64,000 nt of DNA from Curtobacterium sp. 'Ferrero' (lineage in GTDB: Bacteria > Actinomycetota > Actinomycetes > Actinomycetales > Microbacteriaceae): NCBI RefSeq assembly GCF_002412165.1, contig NZ_NXIA01000002.1, positions 124,001 through 188,000 on the forward strand, given 5' to 3'. Numbering within the stretch: position 1 is the first letter of the stretch; every line of letters begins with the position of its first letter. Below, in pieces: positions 1 through 8,081 of this stretch. Made by a program: the position numbers and the translations under genes. The notes beneath the pieces were generated by a model. The model was not told the origin of the DNA, searched no databases, and was given only the letters and a program-made list of their open reading frames with translations.

Positions 1-561
1 CACATCAGCGGCAAGATCATGCAGCTGCACCACGACAAGCACCACCAGACGTACGTGACGGGCGCGAACACCGCCCTCGAGCAGCTGGCCGAGGCGCGCG
101 AGTCGGGCAACCTGGCCAACGTCAACAAGCTCGAGAAGGACCTCGCGTTCAACCTCGGTGGCCACGTCAACCACTCGATCTTCTGGACCAACCTCGGCCC
201 GGACACGAAGGTCCCGGAGGGCGAGCTCGCCGCCGCGATCGACGAGTTCTTCGGCTCGTTCGAGAAGTTCCAGGCGCAGTTCGCCGCCGTCGCCACCGGC
301 ATCCAGGGCTCGGGCTGGGCCGTGCTCGCCTGGGACCAGGTCGGCCAGAAGCTCACGACGTTCCAGCTGTTCGACCAGCAGGCGAACGTGCCCCTCGGCG
401 TCGTGCCGATCTTCATGCTCGACATGTGGGAGCACGCCTTCTACCTCGACTACCTCAACGTCAAGGCGGACTACGTGAAGGCCGTCTGGAACATCGTCGA
501 CTGGGAGAACGTCGCGGCACGCTTCGCGAACGCGAAGTCGCAGTCGTTCGTCACGCTCTGA
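1..561 (+). CDS. sodA: Superoxide dismutase (Mn/Fe family), 5' end outside window
   Basis: Converts superoxide to peroxide and oxygen in the cytoplasm. The frame is open from base 1 (HISGKIMQLHHDKHHQ), so only the first 20 or so residues are missing. The N-terminal metal-site region with its His cluster (LHHDKHHQTYV) and the C-terminal signature DMWEHAFYLDY are both present, as are the usual GSGWAVL and NVPL stretches of the alpha/beta domain. Metal preference (Mn or Fe) cannot be settled by eye; Mn is usual in actinobacteria. The gene is followed by a 52-bp perfect palindrome that also faces the convergent TetR gene. Identity is secure; only the start is unseen. Confidence 0.97.
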   Translation, partial: HISGKIMQLHHDKHHQTYVTGANTALEQLAEARESGNLANVNKLEKDLAFNLGGHVNHSIFWTNLGPDTKVPEGELAAAIDEFFGSFEKFQAQFAAVATGIQGSGWAVLAWDQVGQKLTTFQLFDQQANVPLGVVPIFMLDMWEHAFYLDYLNVKADYVKAVWNIVDWENVAARFANAKSQSFVTL

Positions 562-593
562 GACGCGTGGTGACGGTCGCCTGAGGCGACCGC

Positions 594-645
594 ACGACGA
601 ACGGGAGGCGCGGTGCCAGCTGGCACCGCGCCTCCCGTTCGTCGT
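594..645. terminator. 52-bp perfect palindrome, bidirectional terminator, family copy 1
   Basis: Two 26-nt arms with no loop, centred at 619/620, sit between convergent sodA and the TetR gene. The core GGGAGGCGCGGTGCC is shared with copies at 7271, 9898, 22980 and 60344. Position argues for a two-way terminator. The shared sequence, not just shared structure, argues for a dispersed repeat. No T-run follows, which is common in high-GC actinobacteria. Confidence 0.75.
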
Positions 646-717
646 GACCCGGCCGTGCGTCGTGACCCAGCCGTGCGTCGTGATCAGGCCGTGCGTCGTG
701 ACCCAGCCGTGCGTCGG
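640..717. repeat. Tandem repeat, 18-bp unit, 4.3 copies
   Basis: Units of CGTCGTGACCCAGCCGTG start at 640, 658, 676 and 694; the third is diverged. The first unit shares its first bases with the right arm of the palindrome at 594-645. The array fills the gap between the terminator and the TetR stop codon. There is no coding or regulatory explanation. Confidence 0.85.
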
Positions 718-755
718 CCCGGGGTCCGTCCCCGTCGCTCGTCCTCGGACGTCGC

Positions 756-1331
756 TCACACCGTCGCGAGTTCGACGCTCGCGACGAGGTCGTCCGCGAT
801 GCCCTGCAGCACCTGGTCGACCTCCGTGCGACCGGGGTCGACGATCGCCGCCCACTGCGCACCGCGTGCGGCGTACACGGCGGCCCGTGCTGCACGCTCG
901 GCCTCGAAGGCATCCGTGCCGTGCGCGCGGCACCAGGCGGCGACGGCCTCGAGGTGTTCGCGCTGCGCGGTGCGCTCCCGGACGCGTCCGTCGAGCTCCT
1001 CGACGGAACCGAGCTCGAACGACAGCCGGACCGCGAGTGCCCGTTCCGGGTCGTCGAGTCCGCCGAACACGGTGACGAACCACGCCCGCAGGCGTCCATC
1101 GTCGGCGTCCGGTCGGAGCGTGACACCGTCGAGCGATCGGTGGAGGTGCTCGACGACCGCCTGGATCAGTGCCTCGCGGCTGCCGAAGTGGTAGACGATC
1201 GGGTACGCGCTGGTGCCGAGCACCCGGCCGAGGCTGCGGACCGAGACGTCCTCGAGCTTCGTGTCACGGAGGTGGTCGGCGACCTTCGCGACGATCGCCG
1301 GCTTCAGCGTCGGGTCGGGCTTCCTGGGCAT
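756..1331 (-). CDS. TetR/AcrR family transcriptional regulator
   Basis: A 191-residue repressor-type protein. The N-terminal HTH is recognisable: KVADHLRDTKLEDVSVRSLG, then RVLGTSAYPIVYHFGSREAL, where the YHFGSRE stretch is the classic end of the TetR recognition region. The C-terminal all-helical part is presumed to bind a ligand and dimerise. The start at 1331 is preceded by a good ribosome site (GGAGGT). It is divergent from the sugar kinase gene, so it may control that gene and itself. A -10-like TAATAT for this gene lies at 1369-1374. Ligand unknown. Confidence 0.9.
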   Translation of the reverse strand: MPRKPDPTLKPAIVAKVADHLRDTKLEDVSVRSLGRVLGTSAYPIVYHFGSREALIQAVVEHLHRSLDGVTLRPDADDGRLRAWFVTVFGGLDDPERALAVRLSFELGSVEELDGRVRERTAQREHLEAVAAWCRAHGTDAFEAERAARAAVYAARGAQWAAIVDPGRTEVDQVLQGIADDLVASVELATV

Positions 1332-1469
1332 GGGACCTCCGGTCTCGGACTGGCATGTGACCATCTGGATATTACCGGACGTGTGATGCATTCGTCCATG
1401 ATGTCCCCAGGTCTGCGAGGATGCGCAGGCAAACCGGAGATTTGCTCGGGTACCCGTACACTGAACGGG
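1332..1469. promoter_or_regulatory. Divergent promoter region between TetR gene and kinase
   Basis: This gap is visibly more AT-rich than its flanks. On the minus strand a -10-like TAATAT (1374-1369) precedes the TetR gene. On the plus strand TACACT (1457-1462) lies 7 nt before the kinase ATG, as expected for a leaderless transcript. A TetR operator probably lies here, but I could not pick one clear dyad. Confidence 0.5.
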
Positions 1470-2444
1470 ATGTCCACCCCCCAGGAGCGCTCCACGACCC
1501 CGTCGCCGCCCGACGGCGTGCGTCGTGTACGCCCGGACCGCAGTCGGCGGCGCGGGGCCGGGAAGCGGTTCCTGGTCATCGGCGACGTCCTCGACGGGGT
1601 GCTCGTCCAGACCTCCGCCGCCTCCACCGGCGACCACGACCCGTCCGCGGTGATCCGCCACCGCATCGTCGGCGCCGGCGGCAACACCGCAACCTGGCTC
1701 GGGTGGCTCGGTGCCGAGGTCGACCTCGTGGCGCGGGTCGGAGTCGACGACGTCTACCGGCACGAGCGTGCGCTCGAGGACGCCGGGGTGCGTCCGCACA
1801 TCCGCTACGACGTCCGTTCGACGACCGGGAGCGTCGTCTCGATGCGGAACGAGCGTGGCCGGACCACGATGTCCGACCCCGCGGCCGCCGGCCGGCTCAC
1901 CGCCTCCGACGTCCCGGTCGAGATCCTCGCACGGGCGGACATCGTGCACCTCACCGGTGCGGGCGTCCTCGCGGGCGGCGGCGCAGATCGGATCGCCGAG
2001 CTCGTCGCCCTCGGTCGGTCCGCGGGTGCCAAGGTCTCGCTCGACCCCTCCTCGACGGCCGTCGTCCGGATCGTCGGTGCGACGGCGTTCCTCGACGCGC
2101 TCGACGGGGTCGACGTCCTCTTCCCCGGAGCAGACGAGGCGCGTGCGCTCGCCGGGACGGACGACCTGCACGACGCGGTCCGGCGGTTGACGACCCGCGT
2201 CCCGCTGGTGGTCGTCACGACGGGTACGCAGGGGGCGCTCCTCGGCCGTGCCGGGAGGAGTCCGCACCGCGTGGCCGCCACGCCCGCGACCGTCGTCGAC
2301 ACCCTCGGCGCCGGGGACGCCTTCGCTGCGGGGTTCCTGCGGGCGTGGGCGACGGACCCCGTCCGCGTCGGAGCGGCCGCGCGCGAGGGTGGTCGGGTCG
2401 CGGCCCGGGCGTTGGGGTTCGTCGGGGGTCGCCCGCCCGCCTGA
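1470..2444 (+). CDS. PfkB-family carbohydrate kinase
   Basis: A 324-residue ribokinase/PfkB-fold kinase that should phosphorylate a sugar or nucleoside. Visible are the N-terminal GAGGNTATWLGWLGAEV stretch (first family signature region), LTGAGVL, and the C-terminal signature DTLGAGDAFAAGFL with the catalytic Asp and the GAGD anion hole. The N-terminal 30 residues are Arg/Pro-rich and not part of the fold. The start is the ATG at 1470, 7 nt after a -10-like TACACT, suggesting leaderless translation. Substrate cannot be read from the sequence. It stands alone beside the TetR gene and is followed by a 14-bp tandem repeat. Confidence 0.88.
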   Translation: MSTPQERSTTPSPPDGVRRVRPDRSRRRGAGKRFLVIGDVLDGVLVQTSAASTGDHDPSAVIRHRIVGAGGNTATWLGWLGAEVDLVARVGVDDVYRHERALEDAGVRPHIRYDVRSTTGSVVSMRNERGRTTMSDPAAAGRLTASDVPVEILARADIVHLTGAGVLAGGGADRIAELVALGRSAGAKVSLDPSSTAVVRIVGATAFLDALDGVDVLFPGADEARALAGTDDLHDAVRRLTTRVPLVVVTTGTQGALLGRAGRSPHRVAATPATVVDTLGAGDAFAAGFLRAWATDPVRVGAAAREGGRVAARALGFVGGRPPA

Positions 2445-2459
2445 GCCCGTCGGCGGCCG

Positions 2460-2543
2460 GTGCGCCTCGGTCCGTGCGCCTCGGTCAGCGCGCGTCGGTC
2501 CGTGCGCGTCGCTCGGTGCGCGTCGGTCCGTGTGCGTCGTTCA
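2460..2543. repeat. Tandem repeat, 14-bp unit, 6 copies
   Basis: Exactly 84 bp: units begin at 2460, 2474, 2488, 2502, 2516 and 2530 with consensus GTGCGCGTCGGTCC. It separates the convergent kinase and serine hydrolase genes. The last unit includes the hydrolase stop codon (2541-2543). Confidence 0.85.
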
Positions 2544-3953
2544 CTGCTCGGAGGGCTCGGACCGGACGATCAGGGTCTGCACGAGGCCGGCGGCGAGCGG
2601 TGCGAGGCGGATCTCCACGCGGAGCCGCCCGGAGGTCCCGGGGAGCCACCACCGCAGGTGTGTCGGGGTCAGTGACTCCTCGGCGACCGGTTCGGCACCG
2701 AGGTCCGCACCGATCGCGGCCGCGGCCTCGGCGATCGCCTGGCGTCGACGCTCGTACGGTTCGTCGAGGGCCACGTTCGGGGTGCAGACGGCGTCCGCCG
2801 TGGCGTCGTCCCAGTGTCGGAGCAGCTCGGTGACCCTGCCCTGGGCAGCGCGCGTCTCGGGAGCCACCCGCGGCGCGTCGGTGCTGCTCCCGTGGGCGCT
2901 GAGGACGAGGTCCAGCGCGGTCGTGGCCGCAGTGGCGACCTTGGCCTGGGTCGCGTTCTCGAAGGCGACGACTCCGAGGCCGTCGCGCGTCGACCAGCGC
3001 ATGTGCGCGGAGAACCCCGGGTAGCCGCCCGAGTGCGAGGCGATCGGCCCGGACCGCTCGTCCTGCTCCACGAACAACCCGAGGCCGTACGCCGTCGCGC
3101 GGGTCGCACCGGGCAGGACCGACGGCGGGACGACCCGCAGTGCCTGCTGCATCGCCCGGCGGTCCGCCGGGGAGAGTGGCCCGGGCTCGGGCGTCTCCGA
3201 GAACGCCGAGGCGAGGTGACGGCCCCAGCGGGCGAGGTCCGTGACCGTGGAGAAGAGCCCACCGATGGCCGAGAACGCTCCGGGACCGGACAGCGGCAGC
3301 TGCTCCCAGCCCGTGCCGTCCGGACGCGTGCCGACGACCACGAAGCCGTCCGAGCGGTCTGCGGCGAACACCGTCGCGTCGAGCCCGAGCGGTCGGAGCA
3401 CCGCCGTCGTGGCCGCCTCGGTGTACGGCCGGCCGGTCACGACCGAGACCACCCGACCGAGGAGTGCGTAGCCGAGGTTCGAGTAGGCGAAGCCTGTGCC
3501 CGGCACGCTGTCGAAGAGCAGCCCCGCGGTGAGCACGGCGTCGAGGTCCGCGTCCGTGGTCGACTCCTGTCGGTCCGCCCAGGGGTCGTCCGTCGGGAAG
3601 CCGGCGGACATCGTCAGGAGCATGCGGAGCGTCGGGACGGGGGAGTCCGGGGTCGGGAGCCGGACAGCGTCGAAGGCGGGGACGAAGTCCGTCACCGGGG
3701 CGTCGAGGTCGAGCCGGCCGTCAGCGACGAGGGTGAGGAGGGTCGCGGCGGTGACGCTCTTGGTGCACGACGCGATGCGGTACACCGTGTCGGCGTCGGG
3801 TGCCCTGCCGTCGCCACGGTCGCCGTGGCCGCCGGAGGCCACCAGCCCGTCGCGGTCGAACACGCCCCACACGCTGCTCGGGGCGACCCCGTTGGCGACC
3901 CGTTCGGCGAACACGCGGTCGACGCGGGCGAGGACGTCGTCGTCGACCGTCAC
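2541..3953 (-). CDS. Serine hydrolase, beta-lactamase/class C PBP-like (ABC-type esterase family)
   Basis: A 470-residue protein of the beta-lactamase (Pfam PF00144) superfamily: esterases, D-aminopeptidases and penicillin-binding-like proteins. The nucleophile motif SxxK is SCTK (near residue 57), the second motif is YSNLGY, and a third-box candidate HSGGYPG lies near residue 313. There is no signal peptide, so it is probably cytoplasmic. The start GTG at 3953 overlaps the photolyase stop by 4 bp (GTGA), so it is translationally coupled as the last gene of the MarR-photolyase-hydrolase operon. The C-terminal 100 residues are an extra domain. Substrate unknown. Confidence 0.88.
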   Translation of the reverse strand: MTVDDDVLARVDRVFAERVANGVAPSSVWGVFDRDGLVASGGHGDRGDGRAPDADTVYRIASCTKSVTAATLLTLVADGRLDLDAPVTDFVPAFDAVRLPTPDSPVPTLRMLLTMSAGFPTDDPWADRQESTTDADLDAVLTAGLLFDSVPGTGFAYSNLGYALLGRVVSVVTGRPYTEAATTAVLRPLGLDATVFAADRSDGFVVVGTRPDGTGWEQLPLSGPGAFSAIGGLFSTVTDLARWGRHLASAFSETPEPGPLSPADRRAMQQALRVVPPSVLPGATRATAYGLGLFVEQDERSGPIASHSGGYPGFSAHMRWSTRDGLGVVAFENATQAKVATAATTALDLVLSAHGSSTDAPRVAPETRAAQGRVTELLRHWDDATADAVCTPNVALDEPYERRRQAIAEAAAAIGADLGAEPVAEESLTPTHLRWWLPGTSGRLRVEIRLAPLAAGLVQTLIVRSEPSEQ

Positions 3954-5299
3954 GACCGGCGCATCCGGTCGTACGCGTCGAGCGCGCGCTGGCGGGTCTC
4001 CTTGAGGTCGACCATCGGCTCGGGGCGGTCCTCGTCGGCGGGGACCCAACGTCGGACGTACTCGCGGTCGGGGTCGAATCGTTCGAGCTGTCGGTCGGGG
4101 TTGAAGACGCGGAAGTAGGGTGCCGCGTCGAAGCCGGAGCCCGCGACCCACTGCCAGTTGCCCGGGTTGTTCGCGGCGTCGGCGTCGACGAGCGTGTCCC
4201 AGAACCACTGCTCACCAACCCGCCAGTCGACGAGCAGGTTCTTCACGAGGAAGCTCGCGGTCGCCAGTCGGACGCGGTTGTGCATCGCCCCCGTGTGCCA
4301 GAGCTCCCGCATGCCGGCGTCGACGAGGTCGAAGCCGGTCGTGCCCGTCCGCCAGGCGTCGAGCTCGGCATCGGCGGGGTCGCGCCACGGGAAGGCGTCG
4401 AACTCCCGTCGGACGTTGACGGTGGCGATGTCGTCGCAGTGGAAGTACTCGTTCCAGTTGAACTCGCGCCACGCGAGCTGCCGCAGGAACGCGGGTGCCT
4501 GCTGTCGCTGGTGCGGGGCGAGCTCGCCGTGCAGGCGGTGCCACACCTGGTAGGGGCTGATCTCGCCCCACCGCAGGTGCGGGGAGAGCCCGCTCGTGGC
4601 GTCCGTCGCGGGTTCGTCGCGCTGGTCGTAGTCCTCGAGGGCGTCGTCGACGAAGTGCTCCAGCCGTCGGTGCGCACCGAGCTCGCCGGGCGTCCAGGCG
4701 TCGCGGAGTCCGCCGGCCCAGTCCGGAGCGGTCGGCAGCAGCGCCCAGTCGGCGAGCTCGTCGCCCGGCACCTCGGCGGGAGCGGGGAGGTCGCGCGGCT
4801 TCGGGAGCGGGTGCCGCGGCTCCGGCATTGCCTGCGCCGCGCGCCAGAACGGCGTGAAGACCTTGAACGGCTCGCCCTGGCCGGTGAGCACGGTCCACGG
4901 CTCCCAGAGCAGGTTCGCGGCGAAGCTGTGGGCGTCCACTCCGCGGTCGTGCAGCGCGGTCTTGATGCCGGCGTCGACCTCGCGCTCGGCGTGGCCGTAG
5001 CGGCGGTTCCAGTAGACGGCGTCGGCACCGGTGGTGGCCACGAGGTCGTCGACGACCGCAGCGGCGGCACCCCGTCGGAGCACGAGCCGCGAGCCGCGCT
5101 CGCGCAACGAGGCGTCCAGCGCGGCCAGCGAGTGGTGCAGCCACCAGCGTGCCGCGCCACCGATCGGTCGGACACCGTCGGACTCCTCGTCGAGGACGTA
5201 CACGACGGTCAGGGCGCCGCCGTGGTCGATGCCTGCGCGGAGGGCCGGGTTGTCGGCGAGCCGGAGGTCGTCCCGGAGCCAGACGAGTGCGCCGCTCAC
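3950..5299 (-). CDS. phr: Deoxyribodipyrimidine photolyase (class I, FAD-dependent)
   Basis: Uses blue light to split UV-made pyrimidine dimers in DNA. The 449-residue length fits class I. The N-terminal alpha/beta antenna domain opens with LVWLRDDLRLADNPAL. The C-terminal FAD domain holds HLRWGEISPYQVW, WREFNWNEYF, GMRELWHTGAMHNRVR and NPGNWQWVAGSGFDAAPYF, with the Trp residues of the electron-transfer path. The GTG start at 5299 overlaps the MarR stop (GTGA). A cryptochrome-like role cannot be excluded, but all repair-type motifs are there. Co-transcription with a MarR regulator suggests stress-controlled expression. Confidence 0.94.
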   Translation of the reverse strand: MSGALVWLRDDLRLADNPALRAGIDHGGALTVVYVLDEESDGVRPIGGAARWWLHHSLAALDASLRERGSRLVLRRGAAAAVVDDLVATTGADAVYWNRRYGHAEREVDAGIKTALHDRGVDAHSFAANLLWEPWTVLTGQGEPFKVFTPFWRAAQAMPEPRHPLPKPRDLPAPAEVPGDELADWALLPTAPDWAGGLRDAWTPGELGAHRRLEHFVDDALEDYDQRDEPATDATSGLSPHLRWGEISPYQVWHRLHGELAPHQRQQAPAFLRQLAWREFNWNEYFHCDDIATVNVRREFDAFPWRDPADAELDAWRTGTTGFDLVDAGMRELWHTGAMHNRVRLATASFLVKNLLVDWRVGEQWFWDTLVDADAANNPGNWQWVAGSGFDAAPYFRVFNPDRQLERFDPDREYVRRWVPADEDRPEPMVDLKETRQRALDAYDRMRRS

Positions 5300-5778
5300 A
5301 CCGCTGCCGCGTCGGTCGGGGCGGTGGCGCGCCGGCTCGGCGTCGCCGTGGTGCGTCGGAGCTTGGTGCACAACTCGGTCAGGGTGCGGAGCTCGGCGTC
5401 GGTCAGGCCGGCTCCGACCTGCTCGGCGATCGTCGCGGCGTGCTGGACCGCGACCGAGCGGTAGACGTCGAACCCGTGCGGGGTGAGCGCGACGTAGACC
5501 CCGCGGGCGTCGGCGGGGTCGGGCTGCTTCTCGACGATCCCGCGGGCGGCGAGCCGGTCGACGAGTCGGCTGACGCTGGGCTGGGTGAGCAGGAGGTGCC
5601 CGGTCAGGTCGCGCATCCGGGAGCGGCGCCCGGGCTGTGTCGAGAGGTTGAAGCACACGTCGTACTCGTTGAAGGAGATCTCGCCGCCGGGGAACTCCGC
5701 GTTGAGGTTCCGCATCACCTGCACCTGCGCGCGGAACAGGGCTTCCCACGCGGCGACCGCCGTGGCCTTGTCACTCAC
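5296..5778 (-). CDS. MarR family transcriptional regulator
   Basis: 160 residues with the MarR winged helix: MRDLTGHLLLTQPSVSRLVD is the HTH, followed by RLAARGIVEKQPDPADARGV, the wing with its conserved D-x-R. The flanking helices form the dimer interface. It is the first gene of a three-gene operon with photolyase and a serine hydrolase, so it probably represses or senses for that operon. The Thr/Ala-rich tail is not conserved. Ligand unknown. Confidence 0.92.
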   Translation of the reverse strand: MSDKATAVAAWEALFRAQVQVMRNLNAEFPGGEISFNEYDVCFNLSTQPGRRSRMRDLTGHLLLTQPSVSRLVDRLAARGIVEKQPDPADARGVYVALTPHGFDVYRSVAVQHAATIAEQVGAGLTDAELRTLTELCTKLRRTTATPSRRATAPTDAAAV

Positions 5779-5867
5779 GATCCGCTCCCTCCAGTCTGTC
5801 GACCAACCCTACCGAGGGCACCCGACAGCCGGACGGGAGCGCAGTAGCGGCCCGTCCGGAACGCAAC

Positions 5868-5900
5868 GAGGGCCGGCCGCCCAGTGGACGACCGGCCCTC
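5868..5900. terminator. Hairpin GAGGGCCGG/CCGGCCCTC
   Basis: Nine-base arms, 5868-5876 and 5892-5900, enclose a 15-nt loop. The hairpin lies downstream of the winged-helix gene (minus strand) and upstream of the MarR operon. It would insulate the two. Confidence 0.45.
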
Positions 5901-6065
5901 TCCCTTGCACCAAGAGTTTCCTGCAATCACATTCCACAGGCGGTGCCACAGCAAACACTGCCTGCGGTTCCGACTGTATAACGAACCGGTAACGGCACGC
6001 TAGTGCCAGCCGGCGTCGTTCGCTGCGAGTTCACCAAGAGCCGCGACAGCAGCCCCGGTGAGCGA
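5901..6065. other. AT-richer intergenic stretch, no gene recognised
   Basis: 165 bp with clearly lower GC than the flanks. It contains a small hairpin GGCAC-GCTA-GTGCC (5994-6007) and a sequence TGTATAAC (5975-5982) that resembles an extended -10 on the plus strand, but no -35 is apparent. It may hold a short RNA or only the 3' end of the winged-helix transcript. I see no open frame of note. Confidence 0.3.
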
Positions 6066-6833
6066 TCAGAACAGGTCGGGCGACGGCGTCGAGGCGTAGC
6101 GCACGGCGACGTCCGCGTGCCGGTCGAAGCGGTACCCGACCCCGCGCACGGTCCGGACGATCTCCTCGAAGGCACCGAGCTTCGCGCGCAGTCGTCGGAC
6201 GTGCACGTCGATGGTCCGCTCGTTCGGGGTCTCGTCCTCGCCGTCGGACCACAGGCCGTCGATGATCGCCGAGCGGTCCACGGTCCGCCCCTCGCGGAGG
6301 ACGAGGAACTGCAGGAGCTCGAACTCCTTGTACGTCAGCGGGGCGGGCTCCCCGTCGAGCGTGACGCGCTTGCGCGAGATGTCGATGACGACGCCGCTCT
6401 CCTCGGGTTCGGGCTTCTCGGCCTGCTTGCGCGCGGCGACGGCGGAGCGGTCCTGGAGCGCGAGCCGCACGACGTCGACGTCCCGTCCGCCGGAGCCCTC
6501 GGCGGCGACGGCGACCGCGGCGTACGTCTCCGACGTCGGCACGAGCTGGGCCGTCAGCGCCTTGAGCTGCTCGACGACCGCCGCGAGGGTGGTGCCCGCC
6601 GCCGCGGCCTTCGCCTCGTCGATGCCGACGTACAGCGCGAAGCCGCGGGCCTCCGTGCCCTCGGGCAGCGCACGGTTGCGCTGCGGGGCCACCACCGGGC
6701 TCGTCGGCGCCGGGGCGGTCTGCGGCGTGGCGGGCTCGCGACGGGGACGCAGCGGCGTCACCGTGCCGAGGTCGGTCGTGGCCGGAGCAGCGGAGCGGAG
6801 GGGGGTGCGGGGCTGAGCGATGGTGAGCGACAT
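6066..6833 (-). CDS. Orphan winged-helix DNA-binding protein (OmpR/PhoB C-terminal type)
   Basis: 255 residues. The C-terminal third is a full OmpR/PhoB effector domain: VIDISRKRVTLDGEPAPLT, then YKEFELLQFLVLREGRTVDR, NERTIDVHVRRLRAKLG and RTVRGVGYRF. There is no receiver domain. Residues 1-60 are Pro/Ala/Thr-rich. Residues about 62-125 look like a small alpha/beta domain (GFALYVGIDEAKAAAAGTTL) that I cannot place. With no phospho-acceptor, control must come by another route. The gene is preceded by a 240-nt untranslated stretch, a possible 39-codon upstream ORF and a near-consensus promoter. Targets unknown. Confidence 0.85.
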   Translation of the reverse strand: MSLTIAQPRTPLRSAAPATTDLGTVTPLRPRREPATPQTAPAPTSPVVAPQRNRALPEGTEARGFALYVGIDEAKAAAAGTTLAAVVEQLKALTAQLVPTSETYAAVAVAAEGSGGRDVDVVRLALQDRSAVAARKQAEKPEPEESGVVIDISRKRVTLDGEPAPLTYKEFELLQFLVLREGRTVDRSAIIDGLWSDGEDETPNERTIDVHVRRLRAKLGAFEEIVRTVRGVGYRFDRHADVAVRYASTPSPDLF

Positions 6834-7075
6834 GGCGGGGTCTCCGGGAGGAAGGCCGTGGCGAGGTGGACGGACGGCCGGTGTCGAATGCGTCGGCCCG
6901 GGTGCGGCGGTGCGCCGATCCTCCCAGCGGTCCTGCTGCGGACCGGGGAGCCCGGGGGAGCGGGGAGCGAACCCGTGCGGACGGCGGTGCGCGTCGTCGA
7001 CGAGGTCGTCACCCGGGGATCACGCGCGCGCGACCGGGGTGGGGTCGCGGGGGATCCGGCTGGAACGGGTGCCGA
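6834..7075 (-). other. Untranslated leader of the winged-helix gene
   Basis: About 240 bp between the possible upstream ORF and the winged-helix start codon. It is GC-rich and I see no convincing coding potential on either strand. A weak ribosome site (GGAG) lies about 8 nt before the ATG at 6833. If the promoter at 7202-7231 is the real one, this is a long 5' leader that could fold. Confidence 0.4.
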
Positions 7076-7195
7076 TCAGGCACACATTCGACAACGCATG
7101 ACCGACGCGTCCGGCATCGTCATGCCGGTGGTCCCCAGTGCCTCGATGAGGACCGGTGCCTCGATCAGGACGCGGGCGGACGCGGGTGCAGTCAT
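7076..7195 (-). CDS. Possible leaderless 39-residue upstream ORF (leader peptide)
   Basis: ATG at 7195, TGA at 7078-7076. The peptide begins MTAPASARVLIEAP and ends in MRCRMCA, giving two cysteines as CRMC just before the stop. The ATG lies 6 nt downstream of a CATACT -10 box, exactly where a leaderless transcript would begin. It is upstream of the winged-helix regulator, so it could act in attenuation, as Cys-ending leaderless ORFs do in mycobacteria. That parallel is inference. The codon pattern alone would not convince me. Confidence 0.4.
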   Translation of the reverse strand: MTAPASARVLIEAPVLIEALGTTGMTMPDASVMRCRMCA

Positions 7196-7201
7196 GGCAT
7201 G

Positions 7202-7231
7202 AGTATGGGTGGGATACCAACGTGGTGTCAA
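7202..7231 (-). promoter_or_regulatory. Near-consensus sigma70-type promoter
   Basis: On the minus strand TTGACA (7231-7226), an 18-nt spacer, then CATACT (7207-7202). The predicted transcription start falls on or within a base or two of the ATG at 7195. This is the best -35/-10 pair I found in the window. It would drive the upstream ORF and the winged-helix gene. Confidence 0.7.
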
Positions 7232-7270
7232 CCGTCCGCGCGGACGGTGCGGTCCGCGAACAGGCGGCGA

Positions 7271-7318
7271 GACGGACGGGAGGCCCGTGGCGATCCCGCC
7301 ACGGGCCTCCCGTCCGTC
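7271..7318. terminator. Palindromic terminator, family copy 2 (22-bp stem)
   Basis: Arms GACGGACGGGAGGCCCGTGG plus CG and the complement, with a 4-nt loop (ATCC). It is downstream of upp and upstream of the promoter at 7202-7231, so it separates the two transcription units. The outer GACGGACGGGAGGC matches copies at 9898 and 22980; the inner bases differ (CCGTGG for CGGTGC). Confidence 0.75.
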
Positions 7319-7348
7319 CGCGGTGGTCGCGGACGCGACCGGTGTCGG

Positions 7349-7984
7349 CTACTCGGCCAGCCCGTAGAGCCGGTCGCCCGCGTCGCCCAGCCCGGGGACG
7401 ATGTAGCCGTTCTCGTCGAGCTTCTCGTCGAGCGCGCCGAGCACGATCGTGACGTTGCGGTCACCGACGGCCCGCTCCACGGCGTCCAGCCCCTCGGGCG
7501 CGCCGAGGATGCACACGCAGGTGACCTCCTCCGCGCCGCGGTCGAACAGGAAGTCGATCGCCGCCGCGAGCGTCCCGCCGGTGGCGAGCATCGGGTCGAG
7601 GACGAAGCACTGCCGGTCGGACAGGTCGTCGGGCAGGCGCTCGGCGTAGGTCTGCGGCTCGAGGGTCTGCTCGTTGCGGGCCATCCCGAGGAACCCGACC
7701 TCGGCGGTGGGGACGAGCTTGACCATGCCCTCCAGCATGCCGAGGCCTGCGCGGAGGATCGGCACCACGAGCGGGCGCGGCCGGGCGATCGCGACGCCCA
7801 TGGTGTGCGCGACGGGCGTGTCGATGGGCGTGGCGGTGACCCGGACGTTCCGCGTGGCCTCGTAGGCGAGGAGCGTGACCAGCTCCTCGGTCAGCGCGCG
7901 GAAGGTCGGCGAAGGGGTCGTCCGGTCGCGGAGCACCGAGAGCTTGTGGGTGATGAGCGGGTGGTCGGCGACGTGGACTCGCAT
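7349..7984 (-). CDS. upp: Uracil phosphoribosyltransferase
   Basis: Makes UMP from uracil and PRPP in pyrimidine salvage. 211 residues, the normal length. The start region [19 protein letters not shown] is typical, the PRPP-binding loop is [19 protein letters not shown], and the uracil-binding C-terminus is [16 protein letters not shown]. It is divergent from tadA, a common neighbourhood in actinobacteria. ATG start at 7984. Confidence 0.97.
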   Translation of the reverse strand: MRVHVADHPLITHKLSVLRDRTTPSPTFRALTEELVTLLAYEATRNVRVTATPIDTPVAHTMGVAIARPRPLVVPILRAGLGMLEGMVKLVPTAEVGFLGMARNEQTLEPQTYAERLPDDLSDRQCFVLDPMLATGGTLAAAIDFLFDRGAEEVTCVCILGAPEGLDAVERAVGDRNVTIVLGALDEKLDENGYIVPGLGDAGDRLYGLAE

Positions 7985-8081
7985 AGGGTCGAGCCTACCG
8001 TCAGTCCGACCCCTGACCGACGAACCGCCGCGTGCAGACGACCGACCAGGTCCCGCCCCGACGACCAGACAGGAGAGCCCC

